From positions 1 to 22,830 of the forward strand of contig CAJNOQ010002751.1 of the NCBI GenBank assembly GCA_905250885.1: a stretch of 22,830 nt of DNA. The letters are read 5' to 3'. Source of the stretch: Didymodactylos carnosus. Its lineage: Eukaryota; Rotifera; Eurotatoria; Philodinida; Philodinidae. Of the stretch, positions 1 through 10,984 are shown in pieces. Numbering within the stretch: position 1 is the first letter of the stretch; each line of letters starts with the position of its first letter. The notes beneath the pieces were generated by a model. That model was given only the letters and a program-made list of their open reading frames with translations. It did not search any database and had not been told where the DNA came from. The position numbers were made by a program, and so were the translations under genes.

Positions 1-107
1 ACTTAGATGACTTATTTCTATTTTTTTCCGCCTACGTCTGGCAAAATTACAGCGAATGTAACGTTTAGGCAAACTTAATGAGTGATGCTCATCAATTATT
101 TATACTT

Positions 108-2903
108 CACCATGAGCTCGGAGAGTCGAGGGCTTATTTTTGGAGACCTCACTCCTACTTTTGGATTTAGGCAGCTAATTTCTGTTGATAATTGTAAAAT
201 ACCTATTGTCGCACTTCATGCGTAGCTTCGATTGTTGCACGATGTGTTAACCAAGGGTAATATTCAGCAAATTTCTCATATGGATAAAATTCACCATTTG
301 ATGAGAATAGATTACCGGCAGCAGCACTGTTCGAGCAAGATTCATACACTAATTCTCGATAATTATATGCTTCTGGAATTTCCAGTAATCTCCGCCTAAT
401 CCAGACGACTGATGATCACAATCATGTCTCCATTCACTTTCGTCCAATGAATTTGTGTGTCCAAACGCACGCTTACATGGCATTTTACACGTAGGACATG
501 GTTCAGAGCATCGCATTTTGACAGCTTCATTTTTGTGATTGTCGTCATCAGAGTGAGCGTAGTTTCCACTATTTAATGTTCAAACCGCGTCAGCATATAC
601 TACCGGTAATTCGTACTTAGTTAAATTTTGCACAAGTTCTTGTAAAAAAATCGCGTACGACCTTGAGAGATTTTTGATTGATGGACGAAATTTTACGGGT
701 TTGTCCATAGGCCTGTTTCAGCTACAGTATCATGGAACACTGATCTCAACGACACATGATACGCAGTGAACTGACTCTATGCACAAAGATTGATCTTTAT
801 CTCAATCAATCGATTTACGATTTTTTGGTAATGCTCCGGCGAATGTGTAACGTTGTAAATCATTCCATCAATTCTTCCCTCTGCAATCTGTTGCAATAAA
901 TCTAGGTCCGCATGTGCCGTCAATACCTGACTATTTTTTACCCATGCTTGACTTTGCTAATCATTGACAATATATTTAATGAACTTATTCATTAATCCAG
1001 ATGGCATTGGCAAATTGAATCAAGGTACGGAGCAAATGTTCTGATTTCTCTCGCTTTCCACTGCCGGCCATCAGAAGTTTTTGATACAACGCGACTGTAG
1101 ATATATTCGTTGAGTTGTGTTACTGATTTACCGTAATCGGTGTCGGGAACATCGTTTGGTGGCATGTCCAATTTTTCACCTTTCCCAAAAACTTGATATC
1201 GCTCTCTTTTCCACCGACATCACCATTTTCGGCTTTGACACGGAAATCACAAAACAACATGCGATTTATATTTTGGTCGTCTTGATTTCTGCCGTCTTGC
1301 AATTTACTGGCATTGTTTTTTAAATCGATAAACATTGCTTGGATGTTGTTTACAAGTTTTTTCGTATCGTTCATGTCAACTCGTGTATACACAAAAAATA
1401 TTCGACTACTCAATTGAACTGTTGATGATGCCGTAAGTTTACTTTGTTGATAGGCTAACATGACCGTTGGCAGCACTTTGCGTGCGGCACTATCATCTTC
1501 ACTGTTGATCAAAATAATCGTCGCATTAGCGGGTAAGACGGCGAATGTGGCCATATGATTATCTCGCCACGTTGAATCTGCAGAGCCAGTGTGTTCGGGA
1601 GCACGAATACCTTCGGTATCCAGTATCAAAATATAGTCGTATTCTTCTCGGTTTTCCGCTTTTAGTAGCTGCATATTGACGCCTCGTGTACACATTCCTG
1701 CACTTGTATGAAGGTGTGTGCCAAACATCAAATTCAACAGAGTAGATTTACCCGTGCTTTGTCCGCCTAGTATGCTGAGAATGAATATTCGAATTGTTCG
1801 ATTCATCAACTCTAAACTATGCTGTTCCATCAGTTGTTGTTCGATTTGTAAAAGTACGGCTCTAATCCGTGTATTCTCCAGCATACCGGCGTCGCCGTCT
1901 AACAATTCTAATGCGAAACCGTCGATTAGATGTTTTGCGGCCAACGCCGGATAACTTTCATATCGTGTCGGATTGCTGGTGTACAAATGACATATCTCTC
2001 GCCTCAAGTGTTCGATTCCAAAAGTATTACCAGCGAACAACCGCTTCGCTTCGAAATATGCTTCCTGCTTCGACTGGTTTTGCTGATCACGATCGTACTC
2101 GTTGAAAGCTTCATCTTTTCGATCAGTTAACGTTTTTATTGCTGATGGTGAACAAAATTCAATTTGTTTAGTTAACTGAGTCACGGTCAATGTACGGACT
2201 TGGTGATTTTCAAGTGACAGAATACCTGTAAAACATTTTAGCAATGGATGCTTTTCAACATCGTACGCTTGGTCAGAAGCGTAGCATTTAGTAAGCATTT
2301 AGTCAGAATACATGACGGGTGCTACCGATATTTGCTGTCCGTTTCTTTGGAAAAACATCGTTCATTGCAGCGAGCAAAGACTCAAAACCTTCTTTAGTAA
2401 GAGCTGCCACAAATCAGTCCATATCGTTCGACCATCCATATGTGGGGCGTGACTCAAGATCTTCCGACTGCCCGGTCAGCTGAATTCAAAAACAATTCGT
2501 CGATCATCTACTTTGTTTCAATGTTAATCGAAAATGTGTTTAAATATATGACTCGGAATGTCCTCAGCACTGGAATTGTAAGAAAAGATTTTTCGACCGA
2601 TAATCTGACTGTTCATCAGATCTGCTCGGTCTGCTGGACCAGTTTTAGACCAATGACAGATCAGATCGGTTCCACCATTGTGAGCGTTCTTTCTGAATGT
2701 CTGATGCTGATGATCGGTGCAACATCAGTGGAAAAATCAACAAATTCTTCTGACCTACCATTCATCAACGTTTCGAGATAAGGTGACAAATGATTTAATG
2801 GAATGGTAGGCATATCGAATTTGTCACTGTAAGAATCGTTATCATTTTGTTCACTCTTGTGACTTTTCCGAATAACATGCAAAATTTCCGGTTCTAATTC
2901 GAC
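108..2903 (-). pseudogene. GVIN/VLIG-like very large GTPase, C-terminal half, broken
   Basis: The family comprises very large dynamin-related GTPases, interferon-inducible in vertebrates and expanded in several invertebrates. The longest open segment (2298 down to 1120, 392 codons) holds a G domain: P-loop GGQSTGKST near residue 178, then CTRG near 203, switch-type DTEG near 227, and TRVD near 305 in the place of the guanine-specificity motif. Upstream, 2903-2400 reads as family-like protein with stops (ESRPTYGWSNDMD then a stop). Downstream, short segments in changing frames carry GKSVTQLNEY (about 1131-1010), then a Cys/His cluster (CSEPCPTCKMPC, GH, CDH, GLGG; about 540-400) and a final PYEKFAEYYPW segment (about 380-210), as in GVIN C-termini. 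There are several frameshifts and in-frame stops, so this is a pseudogene. Family call confident; exact ends are not. Confidence 0.82.
2283..2304. repeat. 11-bp tandem duplication at a frame break
   Basis: The word agcatttagt(a/c) occurs twice, back to back. It lies just upstream of the long GTPase reading frame on the minus strand, where the frame changes. The duplication supplies the ATG that appears to begin the 392-codon segment, so that ATG is probably not a natural start. Confidence 0.7.
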
Positions 2904-2999
2904 CTGTTTTTTTCAAATAAATCTTGAATCAGTATTGGAAAAAAAAGTAGAGAAGACCCTTCCAGTGGGAAGAGAAAATGAACAGAATGGCTGTTCCAT
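2904..2999 (-). other. possible first exon and 54-bp intron of the GTPase relic
   Basis: On the minus strand a 42-base open segment begins with ATG at 2999-2997 (MEQPFCSF...) and ends at a GT donor at 2957. A pyrimidine-containing intron of 54 bases ends in CAG at 2906-2904. The frame then joins, phase 0, to VELEPEILHVIRK of the GTPase relic. A first exon this short is plausible but is supported only by the splice signals. If real, this copy was already N-terminally truncated, because full-length relatives are far longer. Confidence 0.3.
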
Positions 3000-3206
3000 T
3001 ACCGTACAACAAATTTTTAAAACGATTCCATCTATGATGTGAATAATGAGTGTGCTCGTGGTAGAATACGAATAAGAGACCTTCTACTATGAAAGAGAGG
3101 CTTATCGCGATGTTTGTAAACGAGAAGTCTACGGAGCATTAAAAAAAATTCCAGTTTACACAACTGAAAAAGGTTCCTAAATACGGAAAATGTTTCCAAA
3201 TAACTG

Positions 3207-3226
3207 ATATATATATATATATATAT
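3207..3226. repeat. (AT)10 microsatellite
   Basis: Ten uninterrupted AT dinucleotides, bounded by G on both sides. Confidence 0.95.
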
Positions 3227-4129
3227 GCTTACCGACATTAACACACTTTTAACAACGTTATTTGCTGGAAAGATAGTTTGACGAAACGTTAATATTATGT
3301 TGGATGTGAGGGATTATGCTGTGTCGAAATGTACGTCGCTTGACCGAATGCATTACCATCATTGTGTTTTATAGCAATACATAAATTCTTAGCATTTTAA
3401 GGAAATCTAAATAATGTATTATTTTGACTTGTTAAGATCCTTGAAAGATTATCATATTCGCTCACAACGCTTATTAAATCGATCAACTTGTACATGAACT
3501 CACGAATCAAAAGCCTGGGTTCTCGTTTGTGTCATTTATACCGGTGATCTGATTGAACGGCCAAAAACACTAACTAATACTACATAAGAATCTAATGTGG
3601 TTTTGTTTTAGATTATAAAACAAATTTTATAATTTTAGCGCATACCCTCGTAATTTTCTTTTCTTTCGAGAAAGACTCTTATCATCTAATATTTGACGTG
3701 TATGGAGAAGAAAAAGAAGGTAATAAAAGAAATCCGACTTTTTTGCGCTTTTTTTCATATGAGTCGTACTTCATCAAATAAAAAACCAAATATCACTATT
3801 ATACAAGCACTTTTTTTGTATTTTTTATTTTACAACAGATGACTACTTAAACACACTCGATGAATACCGTTGAGTTACAAAAGCTATTCACGCTCAGAGC
3901 GAAAATATGACATTTAAATGGATATACTATCTTTATTGCGCTCATAGTCTTTCTGTGCCATTTAGAGCAGATGAACGACATATTAATTTTATGATAGAGG
4001 ATTTGTCGACTACAGTTGAGTGAATAGCAAGTTTATTGTACAATTACATTATTTGCTTACTTTTACGGTCATTCGCGTTTCAGTGAACAAATTTCAAAAA
4101 AAAATTTTTCATTCTCTTCCTTACACCTT

Positions 4130-4640
4130 GCCTCACCACCATAAAAAATTCTGAGACGATATCTAGTCGACTTACTGAACTACTGCGGTCAAAAACCGAA
4201 AAAATCCATGTTTTTGATGACTCATCGACAGCAAAACGGATTTTTCTAAGAAAAGAAAGAACGAAAAATGAAAATTTGAAATTGAAAAAAAATTTGTAGG
4301 GCGTTCAATTCTTTATCGAATCATATAATTCACTTTTGTTTTTACTTACTTTTTTCTGGTCACATATCTCGAAAATAATTTTACGCACACTTTTCTTATT
4401 TTCTGTAGACGGATATTGTCATCCTTGTAACGACTAATGCTAAAGTGACTCAAAGATAGATGTGAAGTAGCTCTACAATTTCTGTAAAAAAAAAGTAGGT
4501 TTTGATTTTTCTTCGGGATCAAAAAATAAAACTTTCCGTTCTGCGTCAAAAACGGATCTTTTTTCCGGAAAATACCCTTATCGTACACTTTGTAGACGGA
4601 CAATTTGCAATTTATTTTGCTTATAACTCGCGAGCAACGC
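4130..4640. repeat. possible dispersed non-coding repeat related to the transposon arms
   Basis: The word ttctgcgtcaaaaac near 4539 also occurs in the transposon arms (near 13194, and inverted near 16560). The palindromic context gcggtcaaaaaccgaaaa near 4191 resembles gcgggtcaaaaacccgaaaa near 13098. The order of the two words is the same as in the left arm. The bases between them do not align obviously, so this may be an old, diverged arm fragment or coincidence. Confidence 0.25.
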
Positions 4641-5788
4641 ATCCGTTCTTGATAAAACTTTCACATGAGATAGAGCATAAAAAGTTGTACAAGAGTGAAA
4701 AATTTTAGCTTTCTACGTTTGAATCTTATGCACTAATTTCAAGTTTTACGAAAAAATGTAGACACATTTTTTTCTGCTTTTTAGTCTATAGGCAATACGG
4801 TAAAAGAGAGTTTAACGTCTAAAATAGAATGAAAAGGACTTGCGGACTGAGCAGTCAGAAGCAGAGAAAGTACGTTCTCACTGACATAAGCGCTTCAAAG
4901 TCTTTTGAAAACTCAGTTTTTGAGACAGAAATCGAGTTTTTAGCTATTTAGTGTGAGCTGGGTTTCTTGGATTGTGTTAAATGTGATATAGTTCGATAGA
5001 TCTCTTCGGGAGCTATCGACTGGTGTATAATATGTGCCCATTTGCATAAGTTTCGGTTCACAGTTTCAAAAACTTTTCTCGGTGAGAAAGGGGAAAACTT
5101 CGATATTGAATATTTCAGCCACTGCGCACGTGGTAGTTGAGAAATTTCAGCACACTCCCAGTAAATGATGGGGAACAAGATACACCACTTAGATTTTTTT
5201 AAGGCCCACTTTCGTTTGTTTTTACGAATTGTACAATAAACTTGCAATTCACTCAGTTAAAAATGTTGCAGATATGCTCTGAAAATACGTAAGTTTACAC
5301 AAAACATACGTAATAGTTTAACGTTAGGATTACTTAGCTCGATTAATCACATATTTATCAAATAGGAAAGAAAAGTGTGTTGTTCTGTTCTGACCTTGCC
5401 TAGAGCAACCACGTTCAAGCCTTTTCAAAAGTTCTTTGCGCGTAAAAGATAAGCTTTTTGATTTATATATAGCAAAACATGAGATGTTGACAGATGAAAA
5501 TACACCTATGTGTTTGTTCGCGTCGAAAATTTATTGTATCCAGTATTTTATTTATGCAATGATACTAAAATCATGTGCTTGCCTTATAGTACGATCATTT
5601 TATGTCAGTTGTTCAACACCGGGTTCGTATGAAGTCTGTTTCTATTGTTAAAGTAAGATATTTACGTTTTCCACATCATATTCGCTCTCTTCTAAAAAAA
5701 CAAATTCAGCTTTTCTGGAACTAAAATTCAAACAGCATCCTGCGCGATTATTTAATATTTATTAAACGTATCGTAATTTTGTATCCAG

Positions 5789-5999
5789 TACAACCCATTC
5801 ATAGCCAGTGATGACTCTTCTAAAGCTGACTTACGGTCTTCTCTCTTTCAAACTATTCATAACCTTCTGCTGCATCGTCGACACTTATCATCTTCTCCAA
5901 GTTTATCAAAAATTCATATTGATGTATCCGATGTTCAGGCTGTAAATAGTTTAAAAAATAAAACAGCTAGTCCACGTAATGGTAGACTTTTATGTCAAA
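5789..5999 (+). pseudogene. orphan exon-like segment, function unknown
   Basis: A clean 3' splice acceptor (gtatccag) precedes 70 open codons with good protein-like composition (YNPFIASDDSSKADLR..., then IHIDVSDVQAVNSLKNKTAS). A possible GT donor follows at 6000. Without splicing the frame stops two codons later. The central part is Ser/Leu rich with basic HHRRH-type residues. I do not recognise the family, and no partner exons are visible on either side. It may be a single exon left by a deletion or carried by rearrangement. Confidence 0.35.
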
Positions 6000-6022
6000 G
6001 TTAAGGTGCAAATGCGGCTAAA

Positions 6023-6052
6023 ACTACAGTACAACTATAGTTGTACTGTAGT
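6023..6052. repeat. perfect 30-bp palindrome, no loop
   Basis: The half-site actacagtacaacta is followed immediately by its exact reverse complement. It is not part of any gene I can see. Confidence 0.95.
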
Positions 6053-6327
6053 GCGACTATGTTGTGGAGGATAGTCAATAATGTATAAAAGTGCATTCTT
6101 TTATCTTCGTTTTGCGTTCATTTTTTAGAGCAAAAAAACGCTTCTAAACAGATGGCGCCTTGAACCATAAAAGAACAGCGCACATGAGCTTTTTCATTTT
6201 TTTGTTCGGGTTGACAGTTAGTTGTTTCTTTCCTCCATCTGTGACTCGGGTCGAAAGTAGAACAGATGAACTTATTTTTCACGTAAAAGAAATTAATTTC
6301 TGTGCTCAGATGACGAACTAAAAGATC

Positions 6328-6377
6328 AGAGCCGTAGCAAATAAGTAATGTTAACATTACTTATTTGCTACGGCTCT
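6328..6377. repeat. perfect 50-bp palindrome, no loop
   Basis: Twenty-five bases beginning agagccgtagcaaataag meet their exact reverse complement at a central GTTAAC (6350-6355). There is no mismatch and no spacer. It could be a very short palindromic MITE, a footprint of hairpin-mediated repair, or an assembly fold-back. Confidence 0.95.
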
Positions 6378-6881
6378 ATTATATATATGAGACGAGACAA
6401 AAAAACTAGAAAGAAAATAAACATACATATAATCTATATGTGTGTGTAGTAAAAGAAAACTGAGAAATCAAATAAACATAAACGAGAAATAGTCTGTGAC
6501 GAAAAAATGAATATATTCACGAAAAAAAAAAGAGTTGAGAGGTAATAAGTACTGACTAACCTCTTAAAGGAAACTAACTGCCATCCGATTAAGTGAAAAT
6601 AAAGAAAAGAACGCTCGAAAGGATCTGAGAACGAGATTTGACTAGACCGCCATCCTCTAAAGTCGAGTGGAGGATCCTTACAAAAAGAGAGCGTAAAATT
6701 CAAAACAAAGTCAAATCACTTCCCAAATGACATTTGACTTTTGTCACAGCATTGTTCATGTGAGGGCAGGTAGGGTAGCATCAACGAAATGAACTGTGGC
6801 GTGTATGATGTATCGTTGCTATGCCGTGCTTTTGCGATTTTTGATGGTTTCTGCTGGTTGAGGTAAAGCAGTCCCAGCATC

Positions 6882-7377
6882 TCACTTGGCCAGCCGATAT
6901 ATATACTGTGATTCACAATGTTGACCTAGCTGGTTTTCTTCGATCATTATTCCATTCGCTGCCTGCTTCACTATTTCAGTCCCAGAAAGGTTCTTGTCTT
7001 TCTTCCACTGTGAAAGAAAGCTACAAGCATCGTGGTTCCAGTCATTATTGAACATTTTACTCAATGCTGGTGGAAGACAGAATCTTTCTTCTCTTAAACC
7101 TTCTCTTTCATTTCTAGTAATTAGAACTCGCTTTATTTGCCGCTGTTTATTCGGTTTCGATTTACTGATTTGAATGGAATCCTTTAAGTTAATCGAATAA
7201 TTATTCAGTTCAGCTAGTTTTGTTTGATTTTTTTCGTTAAATGCTTCTTCAATAATCGATGATTCGAGATCAGAATATTTTGTCCATTCTTCTTTCCCAT
7301 TTGTTGACCATGGATCAGAATTCGATTTCCAATACCGCTCGTGGTTCGTCAGCTGCTTTTATCGTTTGACGTGCCAT
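6882..7377 (-). pseudogene. WWE-domain protein, N-terminal relic
   Basis: WWE domains bind poly-ADP-ribose; in bdelloids I associate them with the N-termini of ADP-ribosyltransferase-type and other proteins. Reading minus from ATG at 7377, MARQTIKAADEPRA breaks by one base and continues as YWKSNSDPWSTNGKEEW. The aromatic WKS and EEW positions, the acidic SSIIEEAF segment, the INLKDSIQIS strand and RQIKRV fit a WWE fold over roughly the first 75 residues. After LREERF comes a second segment (LSGTEIVKQAANGIMIEE, then YIYRLAK) ending in TGA at 6882. The frame stays open to the stop apart from the early shift. No catalytic domain follows. The one-base break and early stop suggest a truncated relic. 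Confidence 0.6.
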
Positions 7378-7837
7378 TGATTGTAACTCGAAATTTCCGC
7401 GGATCTGGAAAAGATGCGGACAAGTAACAGAATATGCTGTAATCGAAGAAACACTTGTCCAGCTTTTCAAGACTAAGTCTAAGTGATTATATTACATTCT
7501 GTTCATTAGTGAGACTGAACTTGTTTTTGCAGTTTAGTATACAGTAAAAGTGAAACGATATATATCTGAAACGGAAAACAAAGATTCTACTAGTTATCTT
7601 TTTCTACGATTTAGATAGTGCATAAGACAACAGTTACCCATGAGTACAAACAGAAGTCTCTCTCTGAAAAAGAAAAGTACACTGACGCAAAAGAACGCGA
7701 ACATTACTAACAAAATATATTCCTCGACGGAAAAAAAGAATCACATGAGACCCAATCTGCATAAATAACATATATTTACAGAGAAACAAAACCGTTGCCT
7801 GACGCAGACAACTAGAATTGATGTTGGCTACATATAA

Positions 7838-8115
7838 CTACATAAACATGAAGGCTAGACCGAACTTGCTATAGGAACTACGACGTATTAACACCTGATA
7901 TGCGCCTTGTTGTTTCCAAAGTGAGGCATCAAATGACTGCTTTTGTTTCAACGTTAACACGATAATTTTCGCTTTTAATCTTCGTTTGAAGGCTTCTGAA
8001 TCTGTGTGAGAAATATCCTTCCAGGCATGAACAAACAGGACAAATTGATATGTAATCATTCAGCCCGAACAGTATCAAGAATGTTGATGTACTCATACGA
8101 CATAGAAAAAGTCTT
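7838..8115 (-). pseudogene. unassigned coding-like fragment
   Basis: The minus strand reads YEYINILDTVRAE, breaks frame near 8060, then runs open for 73 codons (YQFVLFVHAWKDISHTD, then KRRLKAKIIVLTLKQKQ and FDASLWKQQGAYQVL). Amphipathic Lys/Leu runs and conserved-looking Trp residues make it more protein-like than the neighbouring random frames. I do not recognise the family and there is no flanking context. It could be chance. Confidence 0.25.
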
Positions 8116-8681
8116 AATTGCAACCAACCGTGTGTTTTTTCCTTCTAACATCAGCAGTTTCTAACGTTCTAATTTAATCTAACAGCGACACAAACATTTA
8201 AGAGCCGAGTCATGTTGAACGCAGTTATAAAAGATCGACTTGCTTTTGTATGAGAAAAGTGTCTTATTGCTGTATGGAATTGAAACATGAAATATCGTTT
8301 ACTCACTATAATCGAACGAATATTTTATTCTTTCACGCACACATTGGTCAGACACTTTAACTCACTCTGTTTCTTTTTCTGATGAGTGAAACAAAAGCAA
8401 AGATGTATGTTTTCTTTTCACTCAATACATTTGTAAATTGAATTTCTTCATATATTTACACACCCTGGAACAGAGACGATATTCTCGATGACTTTTTTAC
8501 TCTGTTATTTTGTTTTTAAACTCGTTTCGGCTCGAAGGGAATTATTGAGAATTCTAACAAAAGAAAACTTTGATAATATATCATCTCGTTAGCTGATAAT
8601 TTCAAATCTGGAATTTAAACAACAGCATTGCTGTGACGAAAATGAAATGTCATCTGATGCCATAAAACATATAGGAAATAG

Positions 8682-8697
8682 ATATATATATATATAT
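8682..8697. repeat. (AT)8 microsatellite
   Basis: Eight uninterrupted AT units bounded by G on both sides. Confidence 0.9.
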
Positions 8698-8869
8698 GTG
8701 TTGCTAGTGTTGAACAATGTACCACAAAGTAGCCAACTTAGAAGGGGCAAAGAAGATCGACAGTAGTAATGAAAGTGATAGTAATTGTTCATCTATTCTG
8801 TTTGATAGTTACGTTGAGGCACACATCGACGATGTTGTGTTTGTCAAGTATTTTTAACTGCCCGTTCAG

Positions 8870-9600
8870 TTTCCATTTCTCGTGCAAGCATTGATTTGTT
8901 GACTCAGCACAACATCTATATGAGAGAAGAAATAAAAGTATGCCCAACATAATTACTGAACGGCCGTCTAAGAACAGATATTGTTATCGATAAAAACCAA
9001 TATAGTTTGCTATCGCTGAGTAGAACAGATGCAAAACATCTTGTAGAAGATTTAGTTAAACATTTACGATTGGTAAGTGTCGAACTACGCAGTAATAGTT
9101 TTCTTTATTAATAAGATGTCTTTTGAGTAGTTGTATAAGTAATAATATTTTGCTCTTTTCTCAGGAGCGTCCCTCGATTAGATTTAGATGATCCATCGTT
9201 AAGTGACAATGACGTTAAAGTATGGACCGGATGAGCGGAAATTCAAGAAATTAGTTCCTCATTGCTGCGGATCTTCATAATAGCAAAAAGCGTTAAGTTC
9301 AGAATGCTGTTAAAATGCTTTGGTTGAAAATTCAACCCAATCTTTCCTACGAGCAATTGAGATACTTATGAGTTGTAAAACATCGCTTGAAGATCAAAGA
9401 AAACGAGTCCGAAGCGTGTGACGCTGTTCAAGCCGCTCTTGTAGAAAATTTCGTGCCCAAGCATTTAGGAATTCAGATTCAGGTTGTATAACAAGAACTG
9501 TAGCTTTGTTACATCATACACCATATTCGAAAACATTCTTTAGAGATAATGTTGCCGTTGTGTGTGATGCAACTTATCTTTTTATATGCAACAGTATTAT
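8870..9600 (+). pseudogene. DDE_Tnp_4 (Harbinger/ISL2EU-like) transposase relic
   Basis: A DDE transposase cuts and rejoins element ends in the nucleus. After an acceptor at 8869 the first exon reads NIYMREEIKVCP, a stop, then GRLRTDIVIDKNQYSLLSLSR. A 92-bp GT-AG intron (9073-9164) leads to VPRLDLDDPSLSDNDVKVWTG, a layout I know from this family. The LRTG-type helical segment is degraded (MLWLKIQPNLSYEQLRYL), followed by a well-kept AALVENFVPKHLGIQ. After another frame shift comes HTPYSKTFFRDNVAVVCDATYLFI, where the Asp of CDATYLFI corresponds to the first catalytic Asp of the DGTYIYI-type motif. The remaining catalytic core is absent: the frame runs into an unrelated protein near 9600. It has many stops and shifts, so it is a dead relic. 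Confidence 0.65.
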
Positions 9601-10545
9601 TTCAATGTTGACAGTAACAGTTGGATCGTTTGCTGCTACTGCAAATTATGCACCAATTAGTCTAAGATTCAAAGATAACAAGGTAGCGCTTATTAGGAAC
9701 ATCGAAAACACATAGTTGAAGAATTGAGAAAAATGTTCATTTAGCCTACGTCTGTATGTGTAATTAGAAACAATGGAGAAATGTTTGTCAAAGTGAATTA
9801 TCTATCGTCCACGCTGGTCGTTCATTTCAATCACGTCCAATTCGCGTTGATAACCGTAGAGAACTTAATGACGAGTTACCAGTGGGAGTGAGTTCTACTA
9901 CTTTATTTCAAAGACACTTGTTATTAATATCAAACGATGTTCTGAATGCATGAAATTTCGAAGGAATTGACACAAGTGCTAATATTTATCAAAAAATAGC
10001 GTCCTTCGATCAAAATGAAAGTGCTGTTTTGTCCGACTACAAGAACTTCATCGAAAATATATGAAAGATTTGATGCTCCGTGATACTGTTCCGGGAATTG
10101 TTCAAGTAAGAGGAAAAAACGGTTGATTTGGGCGCTTTAAACCCTCCCCTGTCTAGCTATATGTGCCAATGCAACATCACTGGTTTGGGGTAAAATTGAT
10201 AAAACAAGTGAAGTGACATGGGGCGCCACTGGCGGTGTTATCCAAGCCGTTGATATTCGCAAACGTATGCTCTACTATGAGCTTACACTAGCTAATTCGA
10301 CAAAATGAGCAACTGCCATCCCAAGTAGGTTTCTCATGTAAAATCTAATTTCAGTCAGTTTTATGGTATCAGAAGCACACGATATTGTAACCATGAACTA
10401 CTGGCTCGCACTACTCAAACTATTATATGCAAAAACATTTGGTTATGACAAACCATTTCCAACACCACGTTACTTCGTTCATGATCGTGCTCCAGTATTA
10501 ATTCAATCTGCAACAAATTGTGTTGAGTTTTGTACAAAAAACTAA
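9600..10545 (+). pseudogene. second transposase-like relic, different family
   Basis: Protein-like blocks follow in shifting frames: FAATANYAPISLRFKDNKVALI (9625-9700), VEELRKMF, HAGRSFQSRPIRVDNRRELND and LPVGVSSTTLFQRHLLLISND (about 9810-9950), DTSANIYQKIASFDQNES, then RDTVPGIVQ before a possible GT-AG intron (10108-10156). Next come TSLVWGKIDKTSEVTWGATG and IQAVDIRKRMLYYELTLANS, a possible 30-bp intron near 10326, and SEAHDIVTMNYWLALLKLLY ending with YFVHDRAPVLIQS and a stop at 10545. The HDRAPVLIQ block resembles the (T/S)DRS.VLI block of MULE-like transposases. I cannot name the family with certainty. Several stops and shifts make it non-functional. Confidence 0.45.
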
Positions 10546-10984
10546 TTTACTTTTTATACATGATAGTCGACAAAACCAGTCTAAATTTTAGTTTTATTAA
10601 TACTTTTGTTTGTTCCATGATGAGTTACCCTGAAGCGAAGGATTGCCTCTGTCCACCAAGGATTTACACGTTTTACTATGAATACTCAAACATGGGTAAA
10701 AACTTTTTTTCACTTTTTCACATGTAAATACAGATTTTTACACAGAAAACTTCTACATTTAAATAGCTTTTTCAGGTGAAGATGTGCTCTTACCGACCTC
10801 AATAATAAAGAAATTAATCCAAACTGTTTTTAAGACAATAAACACTTAACGAAAACTATTCCACATACCTGTTGCGCACATGTGATGAAAAATTTCAAAC
10901 TACTGGTACAAAAATGCCAAATACCGGACAATGCAGTTAAAAGAATTATGTTTTATTGACGTAGGATGTCTTAGGTCAGGATTC
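10546..10984. other. nothing recognised
   Basis: AT-rich sequence following the transposase relic. The short open frame at 10530-10727 is not protein-like. Degenerate transposon sequence may continue here but I cannot identify it. Confidence 0.5.

Larger units (their letters stand above)
3000..5788. other. gene-free stretch
   Basis: I find no recognisable coding or RNA gene here. The open frames present (such as 4346-4642 minus, 4948-5247 minus and 5436-5651 plus) have AT-driven composition and match no family I know. The stretch holds an AT microsatellite, many A/T homopolymers and a possible dispersed repeat at about 4130-4640. Confidence 0.6.
6004..6881. other. gene-free stretch with two palindromes
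   Basis: Apart from the palindromes at 6023-6052 and 6328-6377 I see no feature. The minus-strand frame at 6118-6357 begins inside the 50-bp palindrome and is not protein-like. Confidence 0.55.
7378..8869. other. gene-poor stretch
   Basis: It contains one coding-like minus-strand fragment (7838-8115) and an AT microsatellite (8682-8697). Otherwise I see only AT-rich sequence with no recognisable gene. Confidence 0.5.

Noticed and set aside
1117..2130. Plus-strand open frames of 66-78 codons
   Set aside because: They lie antisense to the GTPase relic, which has clear G-domain motifs on the minus strand.
4948..5247. 99-codon minus-strand open frame
   Set aside because: No family, splice or context support; treated as chance.
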